From: Affinundibacterium baiyunense
Lineage (GTDB): Bacteria; Pseudomonadota; Gammaproteobacteria; Burkholderiales; Burkholderiaceae_D
Assembly: GCF_018139645.1 (NCBI RefSeq)
Contig: NZ_JAGSPM010000001.1
Location: 558,001-622,000, forward strand
Reading direction: 5' to 3'
DNA length: 64,000 bases
The notes beneath the pieces were generated by a model. That model made no database searches. It worked only from the letters and a program-made list of their open reading frames with translations, and was not told the DNA's origin. Position 1 is the first letter of the stretch. Each line of letters opens with the position of its first letter. This document shows positions 49,091-57,459 of the stretch, piece by piece. A program made the position numbers and the translations under genes.

Positions 49091-49516
49091 TTAACGTGAG
49101 TACACGTTCAATGCTGGGAAGAAGTAAGCGATTTCAACAGCTGCTGTTTCTGGCGCGTCGGAGCCGTGTACTGCGTTTGCATCGATAGATTCTGCGAAAT
49201 CAGCGCGGATTGTGCCTTTTTCTGCTTTCTTAGGATCTGTTGCGCCCATCAAGTCACGGTTTTTCAAAATCGCGCCTTCACCTTCCAATACTTGCACAAA
49301 TACTGGACCAGAGATCATGAAGTCGACCAAATCTTTGAAAAATGGGCGAGCTGCGTGAACAGCGTAGAAACCTTCTGCTTCAGCGCGGGACAATTGTGTC
49401 AAACGAGCTGCAACAACTTTCAAGCCAGCGCCTTCAAAGCGACTTACGATTTGACCGATAACATTTTTTGCAACTGCATCAGGTTTAATGATTGATAATG
49501 TACGTTCAATAGCCAT
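49091..49516 (-). CDS. ndk: Nucleoside diphosphate kinase
   Basis: Ndk balances NTP and dNTP pools by phosphate transfer through a His. The 141-residue protein is the standard length. It starts [14 protein letters not shown] and carries the catalytic [12 protein letters not shown] block with the active His. It heads the leftward gene block; the next gene, rlmN, begins about 130 bases on. Confidence 0.98.
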   Translation of the reverse strand: MAIERTLSIIKPDAVAKNVIGQIVSRFEGAGLKVVAARLTQLSRAEAEGFYAVHAARPFFKDLVDFMISGPVFVQVLEGEGAILKNRDLMGATDPKKAEKGTIRADFAESIDANAVHGSDAPETAAVEIAYFFPALNVYSR

Positions 49517-49831
49517 CTAAAAACTCCAATAAAAAGAAAGGGTTAAGACAAAATTTCAAGAATTCATCTAACCTTCGATTTTAGCACGAAACCACTTCAC
49601 CTAGGAAACATGTCTATTTTCTATTTACATGAAACTTTTGCTGCATAAGAAGCAAATTTGATTGCTCTGACAATGCAGCACACCAAATTAAACATAAAAA
49701 CTATTAATTAAGCTAGAAATCTAATTCACTTTGTAATCTCCAAACATTTCTAGAATATGACAAGCATGGTGTAGACAAGCAGCAACTGTTAGACTTCGCT
49801 TCTTTCAGAATTAAGAAAAAAGAGCAACGAC
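49517..49831. other. Intergenic region between divergent ndk and dbpA, with nested inverted repeat
   Basis: About 315 bases, AT-rich. The main structure is a nested inverted repeat at 49639-49680: arms TGCTGCAT and ATGCAGCA enclose AGCAA and TTGCT. It lies about 150 bases before dbpA. I see no clear -35/-10 pair and no RNA gene. Confidence 0.5.
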
Positions 49832-51217
49832 ATGACCCAAACTTTAAAACGCTTTTCCGACCTACCGCTAAGCCCTGCTTTGATCAACAATCTAAGCAGC
49901 CTGGCCTACGTTGAAATGACAGAAATTCAAGCGAACAGTATTCCGGTCATGCTAGAACAACGTGACTTAATTGCTCAAGCGAAAACTGGGAGCGGTAAAA
50001 CTGCTGCCTTTGGCATCGGCATCTTAAGCAAACTCAATCCCAGCTATTTTGCAACCCAGGCCTTGGTAGTTTGCCCAACCAGAGAGTTGGCAGATCAAGT
50101 GTCGAATGAATTACGCCGATTAGCACGCGCCACCCCAAATGTAAAAATTCTTACTTTATGTGGAGGCACACCGATGCGTCCACAAATCGCCTCACTTGAA
50201 CACGGCGCGCACATTGTCGTTGGCACACCAGGACGCTTACTAGATCACATTGGCCGCAATAGCATCAACTTGGCAACAGTTCAAACACTGGTACTCGATG
50301 AAGCCGACCGTATGGTGGATATGGGCTTCTTCGAAGATATTGTTGGCATTGTGGCAGCTTGCTCTCCGCGCCGCCAAACCTTATTGTTTTCAGCGACTTA
50401 CCCAAGCGATATGCGTCACGCGACCGCCAGCTTTTTACGAGATCCCGTCGAAATGAAAGTCGAAAGCCAACACGCTAGTCAACAAATCGAACAATTATTC
50501 TTTGAAGTGACGCCAGAAAACAGAAATGCGGCGGTCAGCCAATTACTTTTTCACTACCAACCAACTTCGACCATCGCATTTTGTAACACCAAAATTCACT
50601 GTGATGAACTGGCAGAAGAACTACAACACCAAGGTATTACTGCGCTAGCTCTGCATGGCGACATGGAACAACGTGATCGAGATGAAATCTTAGTCTTATT
50701 TGCCAATCAAAGTTGCTCCGTACTAGTTGCCACCGACGTTGCTGCACGCGGCATCGATATCCAATCTTTAGGCGCAGTAATTAATGTTGATGTATCGAAA
50801 GATACAGAAGTTCATATTCACCGCATTGGCCGCACTGGTCGCGCTGGTGAACGTGGCTTAGCATTGACGCTCGCAGCGCCAAACGAAAAAAAATGGGTAA
50901 AGCTGATCGAAGAATATCAAGGACAAGATGCGATTTGGAAGTCACTGACAGATTTGAGTCTCAATAGAACTGAGCTGATCGCACCAAAAATTAGCATCTG
51001 CATCGCAGGAGGCAAAAAAGATAAATTACGCCCAGGTGATATTCTAGGTGCGCTGACTGGCGACGTCGGCATTAGCAAGGATCAAGTTGGAAAAATCAAT
51101 GTATTTGAATTTATGTCTTACGTGGCTGTAGATCGGGCGATCGCTGATCAAGTTTTAAGTAAGCTAGGACGCTGCACGATCAAAGGCAGGCAATTTAAAA
51201 TTCGCGAAATTACCTGA
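49832..51217 (+). CDS. dbpA: ATP-dependent RNA helicase DbpA
   Basis: DbpA is a DEAD-box helicase that uses 23S rRNA hairpin 92 as its guide in 50S assembly. The 461-residue protein has Q-motif and Walker A (AQAKTGSGKTAAFG), PTRELA, DEAD as LVLDEADRM, SAT, and HRIGRTGRAGE. The C-terminal domain KLRPGDILGALTGDVGISKDQVGKINVFE ... GRQFKIREI is the DbpA RNA-binding domain, which separates it from RhlE-type helicases. It is a single rightward gene. Confidence 0.94.
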   Translation: MTQTLKRFSDLPLSPALINNLSSLAYVEMTEIQANSIPVMLEQRDLIAQAKTGSGKTAAFGIGILSKLNPSYFATQALVVCPTRELADQVSNELRRLARATPNVKILTLCGGTPMRPQIASLEHGAHIVVGTPGRLLDHIGRNSINLATVQTLVLDEADRMVDMGFFEDIVGIVAACSPRRQTLLFSATYPSDMRHATASFLRDPVEMKVESQHASQQIEQLFFEVTPENRNAAVSQLLFHYQPTSTIAFCNTKIHCDELAEELQHQGITALALHGDMEQRDRDEILVLFANQSCSVLVATDVAARGIDIQSLGAVINVDVSKDTEVHIHRIGRTGRAGERGLALTLAAPNEKKWVKLIEEYQGQDAIWKSLTDLSLNRTELIAPKISICIAGGKKDKLRPGDILGALTGDVGISKDQVGKINVFEFMSYVAVDRAIADQVLSKLGRCTIKGRQFKIREIT

Positions 51218-51223
51218 TCGTCA

Positions 51224-51271
51224 GCGCAAACATTAACGCGATCATTGGCGCAACCATTAACGCGAATATTA
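51224..51271 (+). repeat. Two-copy 24-bp tandem repeat after dbpA
   Basis: Two adjacent 24-base units (51224-51247 and 51248-51271) agree at 20 positions. Both contain CATTAACGCGA. No terminator hairpin is evident. Confidence 0.6.
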
Positions 51272-51314
51272 ACAAGCACCTAACCCTCGACTCAAAAAAT
51301 ATAGATCACTTTTT

Positions 51315-51947
51315 ATGATAAGAATTTTAATCGCAGACGACCACACTATCATGCGTGAGGGACTGAAACGCATACTCGATGGCATCGAAGATATTCAAGT
51401 AATCGGAGAGGCGATTGATGGCCATGACACCATTACTAAAGTTCGCTCAGAAAAGTTTGATGTGCTGCTATTAGATCTTTCTATGCCAGGTCGTAGCGGT
51501 GTTGACTTAATTCACCAAATCAAAGAAGAGTTTCCCAAATTACCGATTTTGATTCTCACGATGCATGAAGAAGAACAATACGCGGTCCGCGCGATTCGAG
51601 CAGGCGCCAATGGCTATCTCACCAAAGAAAGTGCAGGAACACAGCTAGTGACAGCACTAAGAAAAGTCGCCTCTGGTCGCCCTTACATCAGCATGGAAGT
51701 CGCCGAACAATTAGCGATGTCAGCCATGCCGTCAGCGAATAATGACCTTACTCACAGTGCCTTATCTGATCGAGAATTTGAAGTTTTCTGTCACTTAGCC
51801 AAAGGCAAATCCATCACCGAGATTGGTGAAATTTTGCACTTGAGTGTAAAGACCGTGAGTACACACAAAACCAGAATTATGCAAAAGATGGAACTGCAAT
51901 CCATATCCGAACTCGTTCAATATGCAATGACACATCATTTACTGTAA
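51315..51947 (+). CDS. LuxR/NarL-family response regulator
   Basis: The 210-residue protein has a receiver domain with the phosphorylated Asp54 (VLLLDLSMPG), acidic pair ADDH and Lys104 (YLTKES). A LuxR-type helix-turn-helix follows (LSDREFEVFCHLAKGKSITEIGEILHLSVKTVSTHKTRIMQKM). Its likely partner is the NarL-type histidine kinase at 54940-56916, the only such kinase nearby (inference). It lies in a cluster with an Fnr-type regulator and a universal stress protein. Confidence 0.92.
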   Translation: MIRILIADDHTIMREGLKRILDGIEDIQVIGEAIDGHDTITKVRSEKFDVLLLDLSMPGRSGVDLIHQIKEEFPKLPILILTMHEEEQYAVRAIRAGANGYLTKESAGTQLVTALRKVASGRPYISMEVAEQLAMSAMPSANNDLTHSALSDREFEVFCHLAKGKSITEIGEILHLSVKTVSTHKTRIMQKMELQSISELVQYAMTHHLL

Positions 51948-52208
51948 TCACTCACGATCATTTGTCGACATGTAGAGATGTATCAGATAAAGGCTGCTCT
52001 TACATAAGCGGCCTTTTGTCTATCTATTGCCCACCAAATCAAATTTAGTTCGCATTAATTGATTCTTTTAGTTATTAGCAAACAAACTTACATCAAGCGC
52101 GCCCCTCCCCTAATTCGATCAACAAAATAAATCACAGTTGATAGCATGCCAGCCGTAACTCTTCCCCATCCAGGCCTAAGCAATTACAGCATTCAACGCC
52201 ACCCCCAC

Positions 52209-52222
52209 TAGGAATATTCCTA
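52209..52222 (+). promoter_or_regulatory. 14-bp palindrome, possible response-regulator site
   Basis: TAGGAATATTCCTA is a perfect palindrome, about 54 bases centre to centre from the FNR-like box. Its half-site TAGGAAT is loosely like sites bound by NarL-type regulators. A role for the LuxR-type regulator just upstream is a guess. Confidence 0.45.
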
Positions 52223-52262
52223 CAAATCGCTGGAAAACTCCCACACTTTAAATCAGCGAACA

Positions 52263-52276
52263 CTGATTTAAATCAA
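52263..52276 (+). promoter_or_regulatory. FNR-like box upstream of the receiver-only regulator
   Basis: CTGATTTAAATCAA matches the FNR consensus TTGAT-N4-ATCAA at nine of ten positions. It is also half of a longer repeat, TTTAAATCAG-cgaaca-CTGATTTAAA (52247-52272). Confidence 0.55.
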
Positions 52277-52347
52277 ACGCATGTTTGCCCATAATGCTCC
52301 CATGCCGATAACGCTAGTCAACTAGCAAACTACAAAACACCCGCGCT

Positions 52348-52722
52348 ATGAACTTGTTTATTGTCGAAGATTCACTTCTGATTCAAAACCGTTTGGTACG
52401 GTTTATCGAAGAATTGCAAGATGTCAGCATCGTTGGCATTTCGCCCGACATTGGCAGTGCTTACGACAAAATCTTACAAGCACATGCAGATGCCATGATT
52501 CTTGATATACAACTCAGTGACGGTAACGGTTTAGTCCTACTAAAAAAAATAAAACTGACACATCCGGAAATTCGCGTTGTTGTATTAACCAATCATTCAA
52601 GCGAGGCGAATCGCATGCAAGCGTTGCGCGCCGGCGCTGATAGCTTTCTCGATAAATCAACTGATTTCGAGCAAATTCCCAGCATCTTACATCGCTGGCA
52701 AGCAACTGGTTCCGCGCATTAA
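52348..52722 (+). CDS. Receiver-only response regulator
   Basis: This 124-residue CheY-like protein has acidic VEDS near the N-terminus, phospho-acceptor Asp53 (MILDIQLSDGNG), Thr at TNHSS and Lys in LDKSTD. No output domain follows. It may compete for phosphate in a two-component system or act by protein contact. It lies 57 bases before the Crp/Fnr gene and follows the FNR-like box, so an oxygen-linked role is plausible but inferred. The ribosome-binding site is weak. Confidence 0.88.
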   Translation: MNLFIVEDSLLIQNRLVRFIEELQDVSIVGISPDIGSAYDKILQAHADAMILDIQLSDGNGLVLLKKIKLTHPEIRVVVLTNHSSEANRMQALRAGADSFLDKSTDFEQIPSILHRWQATGSAH

Positions 52723-52779
52723 AGCTAGCTGACAAGTCATCATTCAGAATTTAAAAATCCACTTTATAGAGAGTAAATC

Positions 52780-53646
52780 ATGTCTAACTTTTCTACAATT
52801 TCACAAGCAAGCCGTTTTACTGATGTATCTAACTTGTCAGATAATGCATGGCGTCAGCACGGTAGCCTTTGGTCGAATTTGCGCCAAGTTTGTGAATTAC
52901 TTTCAATCCCAGCGCCAGTCACCGTTGATGATGAAGACACGCTGTTTCAACACGTTCGTTTTAAGGCAGGTCAACGCATTCATCGCATCGGCCAAGCATT
53001 CGACACTTTGTATATCGTGAATTCAGGTTTTTTGAAAACCGTGCATATTGATGAGTATGGCAATGAACAAGTCTTGAGCTTTCCAATGAAAGGCGATTTG
53101 CTGGGTATTGATGGAATTCACAAACAACATTACGCTTCAGAGGCAATTGCACTAAGTGACTGCGATATCATTCTTTTGCCCTACAAAGCATTTACTTCAC
53201 TGGGTCGCACTCACGTCGAACTAGAACAAGCGATGTTTAGTGTCATGAGTAGAGAAATCGTTCGCGAACAAATGATGATCAGCATGCTGAGCGCACTGAG
53301 CGCAGAAGCAAAAGTGGCACGTTTCCTTACCAATTTAGGTGAACGATTCAATCAAATGGGCTACTCTGGCCGCAGCTTTAACTTGCGCATGACGCGTCAA
53401 GAAATTGGTAGCTACTTAGGTTTAACATTAGAAACTGTTAGTCGCACATTGTCCGCTCTAAATGAGTTGGGCATGATCTCAGTAGAACAGCGCGAAATTA
53501 ATTTACTTGATCCTGTGGCACTTAAAACCTTACGCCGTCTCCCACCAGCAAAAGCGCGAATCAAAGTCGCAGAAAAAGTCAGCGCACTCGTCAACAAAAA
53601 TTTGCTTCCACAATGGAATGGTGAACTAGCAGCGGCGATGAATTAA
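52780..53646 (+). CDS. Crp/Fnr-family regulator lacking most FNR iron-sulfur cysteines
   Basis: The 288-residue protein has an extended N-terminus, a cyclic-nucleotide-fold sensor domain (about 50-165; LYIVNSGFLKT, GNEQVLSFPMKGDLLGIDGI) and a C-terminal winged helix with the Fnr recognition pattern MTRQEIGSYLGLTLETVSRTLSAL (about 204-227). The E-SR motif fits an FNR-type DNA site. FNR needs three N-terminal Cys and one central Cys; here only Cys38 and Cys128 remain. It may sense something other than a 4Fe-4S cluster. GAGAGT precedes the ATG. Confidence 0.88.
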   Translation: MSNFSTISQASRFTDVSNLSDNAWRQHGSLWSNLRQVCELLSIPAPVTVDDEDTLFQHVRFKAGQRIHRIGQAFDTLYIVNSGFLKTVHIDEYGNEQVLSFPMKGDLLGIDGIHKQHYASEAIALSDCDIILLPYKAFTSLGRTHVELEQAMFSVMSREIVREQMMISMLSALSAEAKVARFLTNLGERFNQMGYSGRSFNLRMTRQEIGSYLGLTLETVSRTLSALNELGMISVEQREINLLDPVALKTLRRLPPAKARIKVAEKVSALVNKNLLPQWNGELAAAMN

Positions 53647-53687
53647 GCTAAGGCATCAAATTTCTAGCTTAAATCTAGGTTAAAATA

Positions 53688-53729
53688 AAGGCGTCTGTAC
53701 TAGTCTAAGTCAACTAGTGCAAACGCCTT
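53688..53729. other. Stem-loop after the Crp/Fnr gene
   Basis: Nested arms AAGGCGT/ACGCCTT and ACTAGT/ACTAGT form a long hairpin with a small symmetric internal loop. No T-run follows. It probably ends or protects the Crp/Fnr transcript. Confidence 0.5.
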
Positions 53730-53799
53730 AAATGCATTCAGTATCTAAAAAAATCCATTAAAAAAAACCGCTACACAAACTCTTCATGTGAGGTATGCC

Positions 53800-54639
53800 A
53801 TGTCATATAAAACCATCTTGGTACATGTAGATGAATCAAAAAATGCGCTCAAACGCACACAATTAGCCCATCAAATCGCAGCAAAATTCGATGCCCATGT
53901 GACCGGCGTAGCACTCACAGGAATCTCACGTTATATCTTCGAAAGCACCGATCTTGGTGTTGGCGATCCAAATATGATGCTGCATCTGACTGGTTTACGC
54001 GAACGCGCAGAGCGCGCAATAACCGCATTCAAGCAAGCAAGTCTCGACCTGGGTGCATCAACTAGCGAATGTCTCATCGCCAATGATGAAGCGAATGGTG
54101 GCTTGGGATTACGTGCGCGCTACGCTGATTTAATTGTGATCGGACAAACGAACCGAAACGAACCATCTCCGTCAGTGTTGTCGGATTTTCCTGAGTTTAT
54201 GATTGTCAATTCTGGCCGTCCTGTTCTCATTACGCCTTATAGCACTGAAATCAATACAGTTGCTGAGCGTTGTTTAATCGCTTGGGATGGCAGTCGTGAA
54301 GCGGCACGCGCTTTAACAGATGCTCTGCCCTTACTCAAAACCAGTAAGGTAGTACAGGTTTTAATCATTAACCCAGAGAAGCAAAGCGAAGCACACGGTG
54401 AAGAGCCTGGCGCCGACATTGCGTTGTTCTTGGCTCGACATGGCGTCAACGTCGAAATTTCTACAAGATTTAGCAGCCAAGATACTGGCTCCAGTATTCT
54501 CGCCGCCTGCAAAGAATGGAGTGCGGACTTGTTAGTGATGGGTGGTTACGGTCATTCTCGTTTCCGCGAGATGATTATGGGTGGGACAACCAGAACTATT
54601 CTAGAAAAGATGACGATTCCTGTTTTGATGTCGCATTAA
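53800..54639 (+). CDS. Tandem universal stress protein (UspA family)
   Basis: The protein of about 279 residues holds two Usp domains. The first starts SYKTILVHVDESKNA. The second carries the ATP-loop motif VMGGYGHSRFREMIMGGTTRTIL near the C-terminus. Such proteins are often induced under low oxygen. The ATG at 53800 has GAGG well placed, so the upstream in-frame GTG at 53788 is set aside. It lies between the Crp/Fnr regulator and the sensor kinase and has its own terminator. Confidence 0.9.
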   Translation: MSYKTILVHVDESKNALKRTQLAHQIAAKFDAHVTGVALTGISRYIFESTDLGVGDPNMMLHLTGLRERAERAITAFKQASLDLGASTSECLIANDEANGGLGLRARYADLIVIGQTNRNEPSPSVLSDFPEFMIVNSGRPVLITPYSTEINTVAERCLIAWDGSREAARALTDALPLLKTSKVVQVLIINPEKQSEAHGEEPGADIALFLARHGVNVEISTRFSSQDTGSSILAACKEWSADLLVMGGYGHSRFREMIMGGTTRTILEKMTIPVLMSH

Positions 54640-54645
54640 TCTTTG

Positions 54646-54661
54646 CTCAGTCATGACTGAG
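54646..54661. repeat. 16-bp perfect palindrome after the universal stress gene
   Basis: CTCAGTCATGACTGAG is a perfect palindrome lying 7 bases after the stop codon and 4 bases before the terminator stem. Confidence 0.65.
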
Positions 54662-54664
54662 AAT

Positions 54665-54711
54665 AACTGCCTGACAACAAATATAATGCGCTGTCAGGCA
54701 GTTGCATTTTT
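54665..54711 (+). terminator. Intrinsic terminator of the universal stress gene
   Basis: A perfect 12-base stem AACTGCCTGACA / TGTCAGGCAGTT with a 15-base loop is followed by five T (54707-54711). Confidence 0.85.
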
Positions 54712-54939
54712 ATCTCGCCAAGTGTGCCAGATACGCTATGCAAACTGGAAAAGCCGTATTATCCAGACACCTAGCAATGACTAATTGCGCTAAGTTTTGC
54801 AAACGCAGATTGTCCTGATGCAGGATGCAGACATCATCGAAAATGCGCTGAATCAAAGACCGAATTTGCCAATGTATTTCAACAATCGTCAACTATCACC
54901 CAACAATAAGTACGCCGCTTTTCCACTCTCGCTCAAATC

Positions 54940-56916
54940 ATGACAAACGCTACCAGCATCGAACTCAAACGCATTACTTGGATTAGTATTGTCTTATTTC
55001 TTTTATCCTGCTATCTCTGGTCGCAACGAGAGTTTTTCTCACAATTTAAAACTCCAAGTGCATTGACCATCCACACCGGTCTCGAAACAGCAACCATCAT
55101 TATTTTTACCTCGGTCTTCATGGTCTGCTGGAATGCGTTTGGCAATCTACGCAAGCGCAGTAGTTTAATACTGGCTGTAACTTTCTTAAGCGCGTCGATT
55201 TTTGGTTTCTTTCATGCGATTTCATTTCAAGGTATGCCTGGCTTTCCCGCAGCAATCGACATGCATAAATCATTGAGTTTTTGGCTGCTCTCGCGCTATT
55301 TAATCAGCCTTACTTTATTAGGTTTGGTTCTGCAAACTCGTGATATCGATATTTCAGAATCCATCTCGAAGATTAGTGTGTATTTAGGCTTGGTGCTCAC
55401 CATCATCGCCACGTTTATTATTTTCACTTACCCTGAAATATTTCCAACGACCTACCAAAAAGGCTCGGGGCAAACATCGTTTAAAATTCATTGCGAGATG
55501 GTCTTGGTTGCGCTCAACTCACTTACCGCTGGTTTATTTTATCGACAAATAGTTCACTCAGATCGCATTGATAGTGAGGGGCATCTCAAAATAAAACGGA
55601 GTATGTTGTTCTTTGCCGCTGCGATGATGGCGATCTCAGAGACCTATTTTTCTTTGTACAGTTATCCTGACGAAATTTTCGTGGTAATCGGGCATGCATT
55701 CCAAGTCATCGCTGCGCTGGCTATTTATCGCGGCATGGTCAGCATCAATATTCACGCCCCTTACTCTAGTTTGATTCAAACCACTAAAGATTTACAGCAA
55801 ACGGCGGACGAATTGCTAATTCACAAGCAAAGATTGACCGGTGTGATTGAAACTGCCATGGACGGCATACTGACAATCAACGATCAACACAAAATCATAT
55901 TAGTGAATCCTGCCGCGGCACAAATCTTTGGATACACGGTCGAGGCTTTAATTGGCACCTCAATCGATATAGTTATCCCTATGCGTCACAGAAACGTGCA
56001 TAGCGCACACGTTCATCAATTTGGTGAGCGTGGCACCACACGTCGCAAAATGGGTGGAAATTTTGATGATTATTACGTTACTGGATTACATGCAGACGGA
56101 ACAGAATTTCCTATCGAAGCATCTATCTCTAGTTTAGTTGAAAATGAAAAACGTTTTTACACCGTGATTTTTCGCAACATTAGTGAACGCAAAGCCGCGA
56201 AAGAAAAGATGGCGCAATATCATTCCGAGTTAACCCAGCTTTCTTCCGCACTGCAAAGTATTCGTGAAGAAGAACGTAAACACATAGCACGTGAATTGCA
56301 TGACGATTTGGGACAATTACTTGCAGCCCTTCGCATGGATTTATCCTTACTTCAACGTGACCAAAACATGACCGATAAGTCACGTCTAACGGTATCGAGT
56401 ATGGATCAATTATTGCTGACATCAATTACGACTTTACGTCGTATTGCAACCGATCTACGGCCAAGAGCACTTGATGAAGGCGGTCTATTTTTTGCACTGC
56501 AGACCTTGCAGAAAGAATTCTCTCAGCGTCACGGCGTTCATTGCGATTTAATCGCAAACGAAGAACAACTCATACTCGATGATGAACGGAGTACAGCAAT
56601 TTATAGGATTATCCAAGAATCCTTAACCAACGTTGCTCGACACGCAAAAGCAAATCACGTCGATATTCAATTCGAACGAACAGATGATGCTCTCCAATTT
56701 GTGATTCAAGATGATGGTCGCGGCATCGAAGAAGGCGCAATGAACAAAACACGATCATTTGGTCTGGTGGGTATGCGTGAACGCATTAAAGCAATGCAAG
56801 GCAATTTCAAAGTACATAGTGAAGTCGGAAAAGGAACTCGAATAGAAATTCATATCCCCTTGGATACGCCAATTTATAATCCTGCAAAAACATCAGCCCA
56901 TTTGGAGCAAAATTAA
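54940..56916 (+). CDS. Membrane PAS sensor histidine kinase, NarL type, possible haem sensor
   Basis: The 658-residue kinase has a membrane sensor module of seven or so segments at about 12-265, resembling MASE3 (HTGLETATIIIFTSVFMVCWNAF). A PAS domain follows at about 295-415, then a HisKA_3 dimerisation region with phospho-His454 (ARELHDDLGQ) and a HATPase domain (NVARHAKA, DDGRGI, GLVGMRERI). In the PAS, IPMRHRNVHSAHVHQF aligns with the FixL stretch PEPYRHEHDGYLQRY so that His354 falls on the FixL haem ligand. Oxygen sensing is therefore possible, not proved. The LuxR-type regulator at 51315 is the likely partner. Confidence 0.88.
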   Translation: MTNATSIELKRITWISIVLFLLSCYLWSQREFFSQFKTPSALTIHTGLETATIIIFTSVFMVCWNAFGNLRKRSSLILAVTFLSASIFGFFHAISFQGMPGFPAAIDMHKSLSFWLLSRYLISLTLLGLVLQTRDIDISESISKISVYLGLVLTIIATFIIFTYPEIFPTTYQKGSGQTSFKIHCEMVLVALNSLTAGLFYRQIVHSDRIDSEGHLKIKRSMLFFAAAMMAISETYFSLYSYPDEIFVVIGHAFQVIAALAIYRGMVSINIHAPYSSLIQTTKDLQQTADELLIHKQRLTGVIETAMDGILTINDQHKIILVNPAAAQIFGYTVEALIGTSIDIVIPMRHRNVHSAHVHQFGERGTTRRKMGGNFDDYYVTGLHADGTEFPIEASISSLVENEKRFYTVIFRNISERKAAKEKMAQYHSELTQLSSALQSIREEERKHIARELHDDLGQLLAALRMDLSLLQRDQNMTDKSRLTVSSMDQLLLTSITTLRRIATDLRPRALDEGGLFFALQTLQKEFSQRHGVHCDLIANEEQLILDDERSTAIYRIIQESLTNVARHAKANHVDIQFERTDDALQFVIQDDGRGIEEGAMNKTRSFGLVGMRERIKAMQGNFKVHSEVGKGTRIEIHIPLDTPIYNPAKTSAHLEQN

Positions 56917-57105
56917 TAACGCGGGGATGACGGTTTATTTATTCAAGGGCTAAATCATGCTGAACTGAACAAAGCTCAACCAAACCAATTTAACTTAATT
57001 TAGCTAATTGAAGCCTAAGGAACAAAGTTAAAATCTATTGGCAACAAATTAGAAATACGATTATCCTGACAGAATACATAAACAGAATTTACAGGAGTTC
57101 TCGCC

Positions 57106-57441
57106 ATGGCAATCTCAGCGCTCAACACTGGCTTATCTGGCATGAAGGCATATCAAGGCGCCTTGGATAGCAGCGCCAATAATGTTGCCAATGCACTCAC
57201 GAAAGCTTACCAGCCACAGGTAGCGAGCTTTCAAGAAGCACCGACTAGCGGCGTGCGAGTCAATATCAGTAAAGAAAGCCAAGAGTTAGCTGCACAAGAG
57301 AATCTAGATCGTCCTAGTGGTACTGATCTAGCAACCGAGATTACCAATAGTTTGCAATACAAGGCCGGATTTGAACTATCGGCCAAAGTGGTAAAAGCGG
57401 CTGATGAAGTGCTTTCAAGCTTGCTTGATATTCGTAAGTAA
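57106..57441 (+). CDS. Miniature flagellar rod/hook-like protein (orphan)
   Basis: This 111-residue protein joins the two conserved ends of flagellar axial proteins with almost nothing between. The N-terminus SALNTGLSGMKAYQGALDSSANNVAN matches the rod-protein signature. The C-terminus LQYKAGFELSAKVVKAADEVLSSLLDIRK matches the FlgE/F/G terminal helix. Full rod proteins are longer and lie in flagellar operons; this one has no flagellar neighbour in view. ACAGGAG precedes the ATG well. It may assemble into the basal body or have a new role. Confidence 0.8.
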   Translation: MAISALNTGLSGMKAYQGALDSSANNVANALTKAYQPQVASFQEAPTSGVRVNISKESQELAAQENLDRPSGTDLATEITNSLQYKAGFELSAKVVKAADEVLSSLLDIRK

Positions 57442-57459
57442 CTTGAATGTTGCAGCCTC

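Larger units (their letters stand above)
51948..52347 (+). promoter_or_regulatory. Regulatory region upstream of the receiver-only gene
   Basis: This 400-base gap holds two good palindromic elements: a 14-base palindrome at 52209-52222 and an inverted repeat at 52247-52272 that contains a nine-of-ten FNR-like box (52263-52276). A CATAAT (52290-52295) could be a -10. No gene is seen. Confidence 0.6.
54640..54939. other. Intergenic region between universal stress gene and sensor kinase
   Basis: These 300 bases contain the palindrome and terminator listed separately at 54646-54711. The remaining 230 bases should carry the kinase promoter, but no consensus pair or FNR-like box stands out. No gene is supported. 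Confidence 0.5.

Noticed and set aside
49832-51217. RhlE-type DEAD-box helicase
   Set aside because: The C-terminal PGDILGALTGD domain is specific to DbpA.
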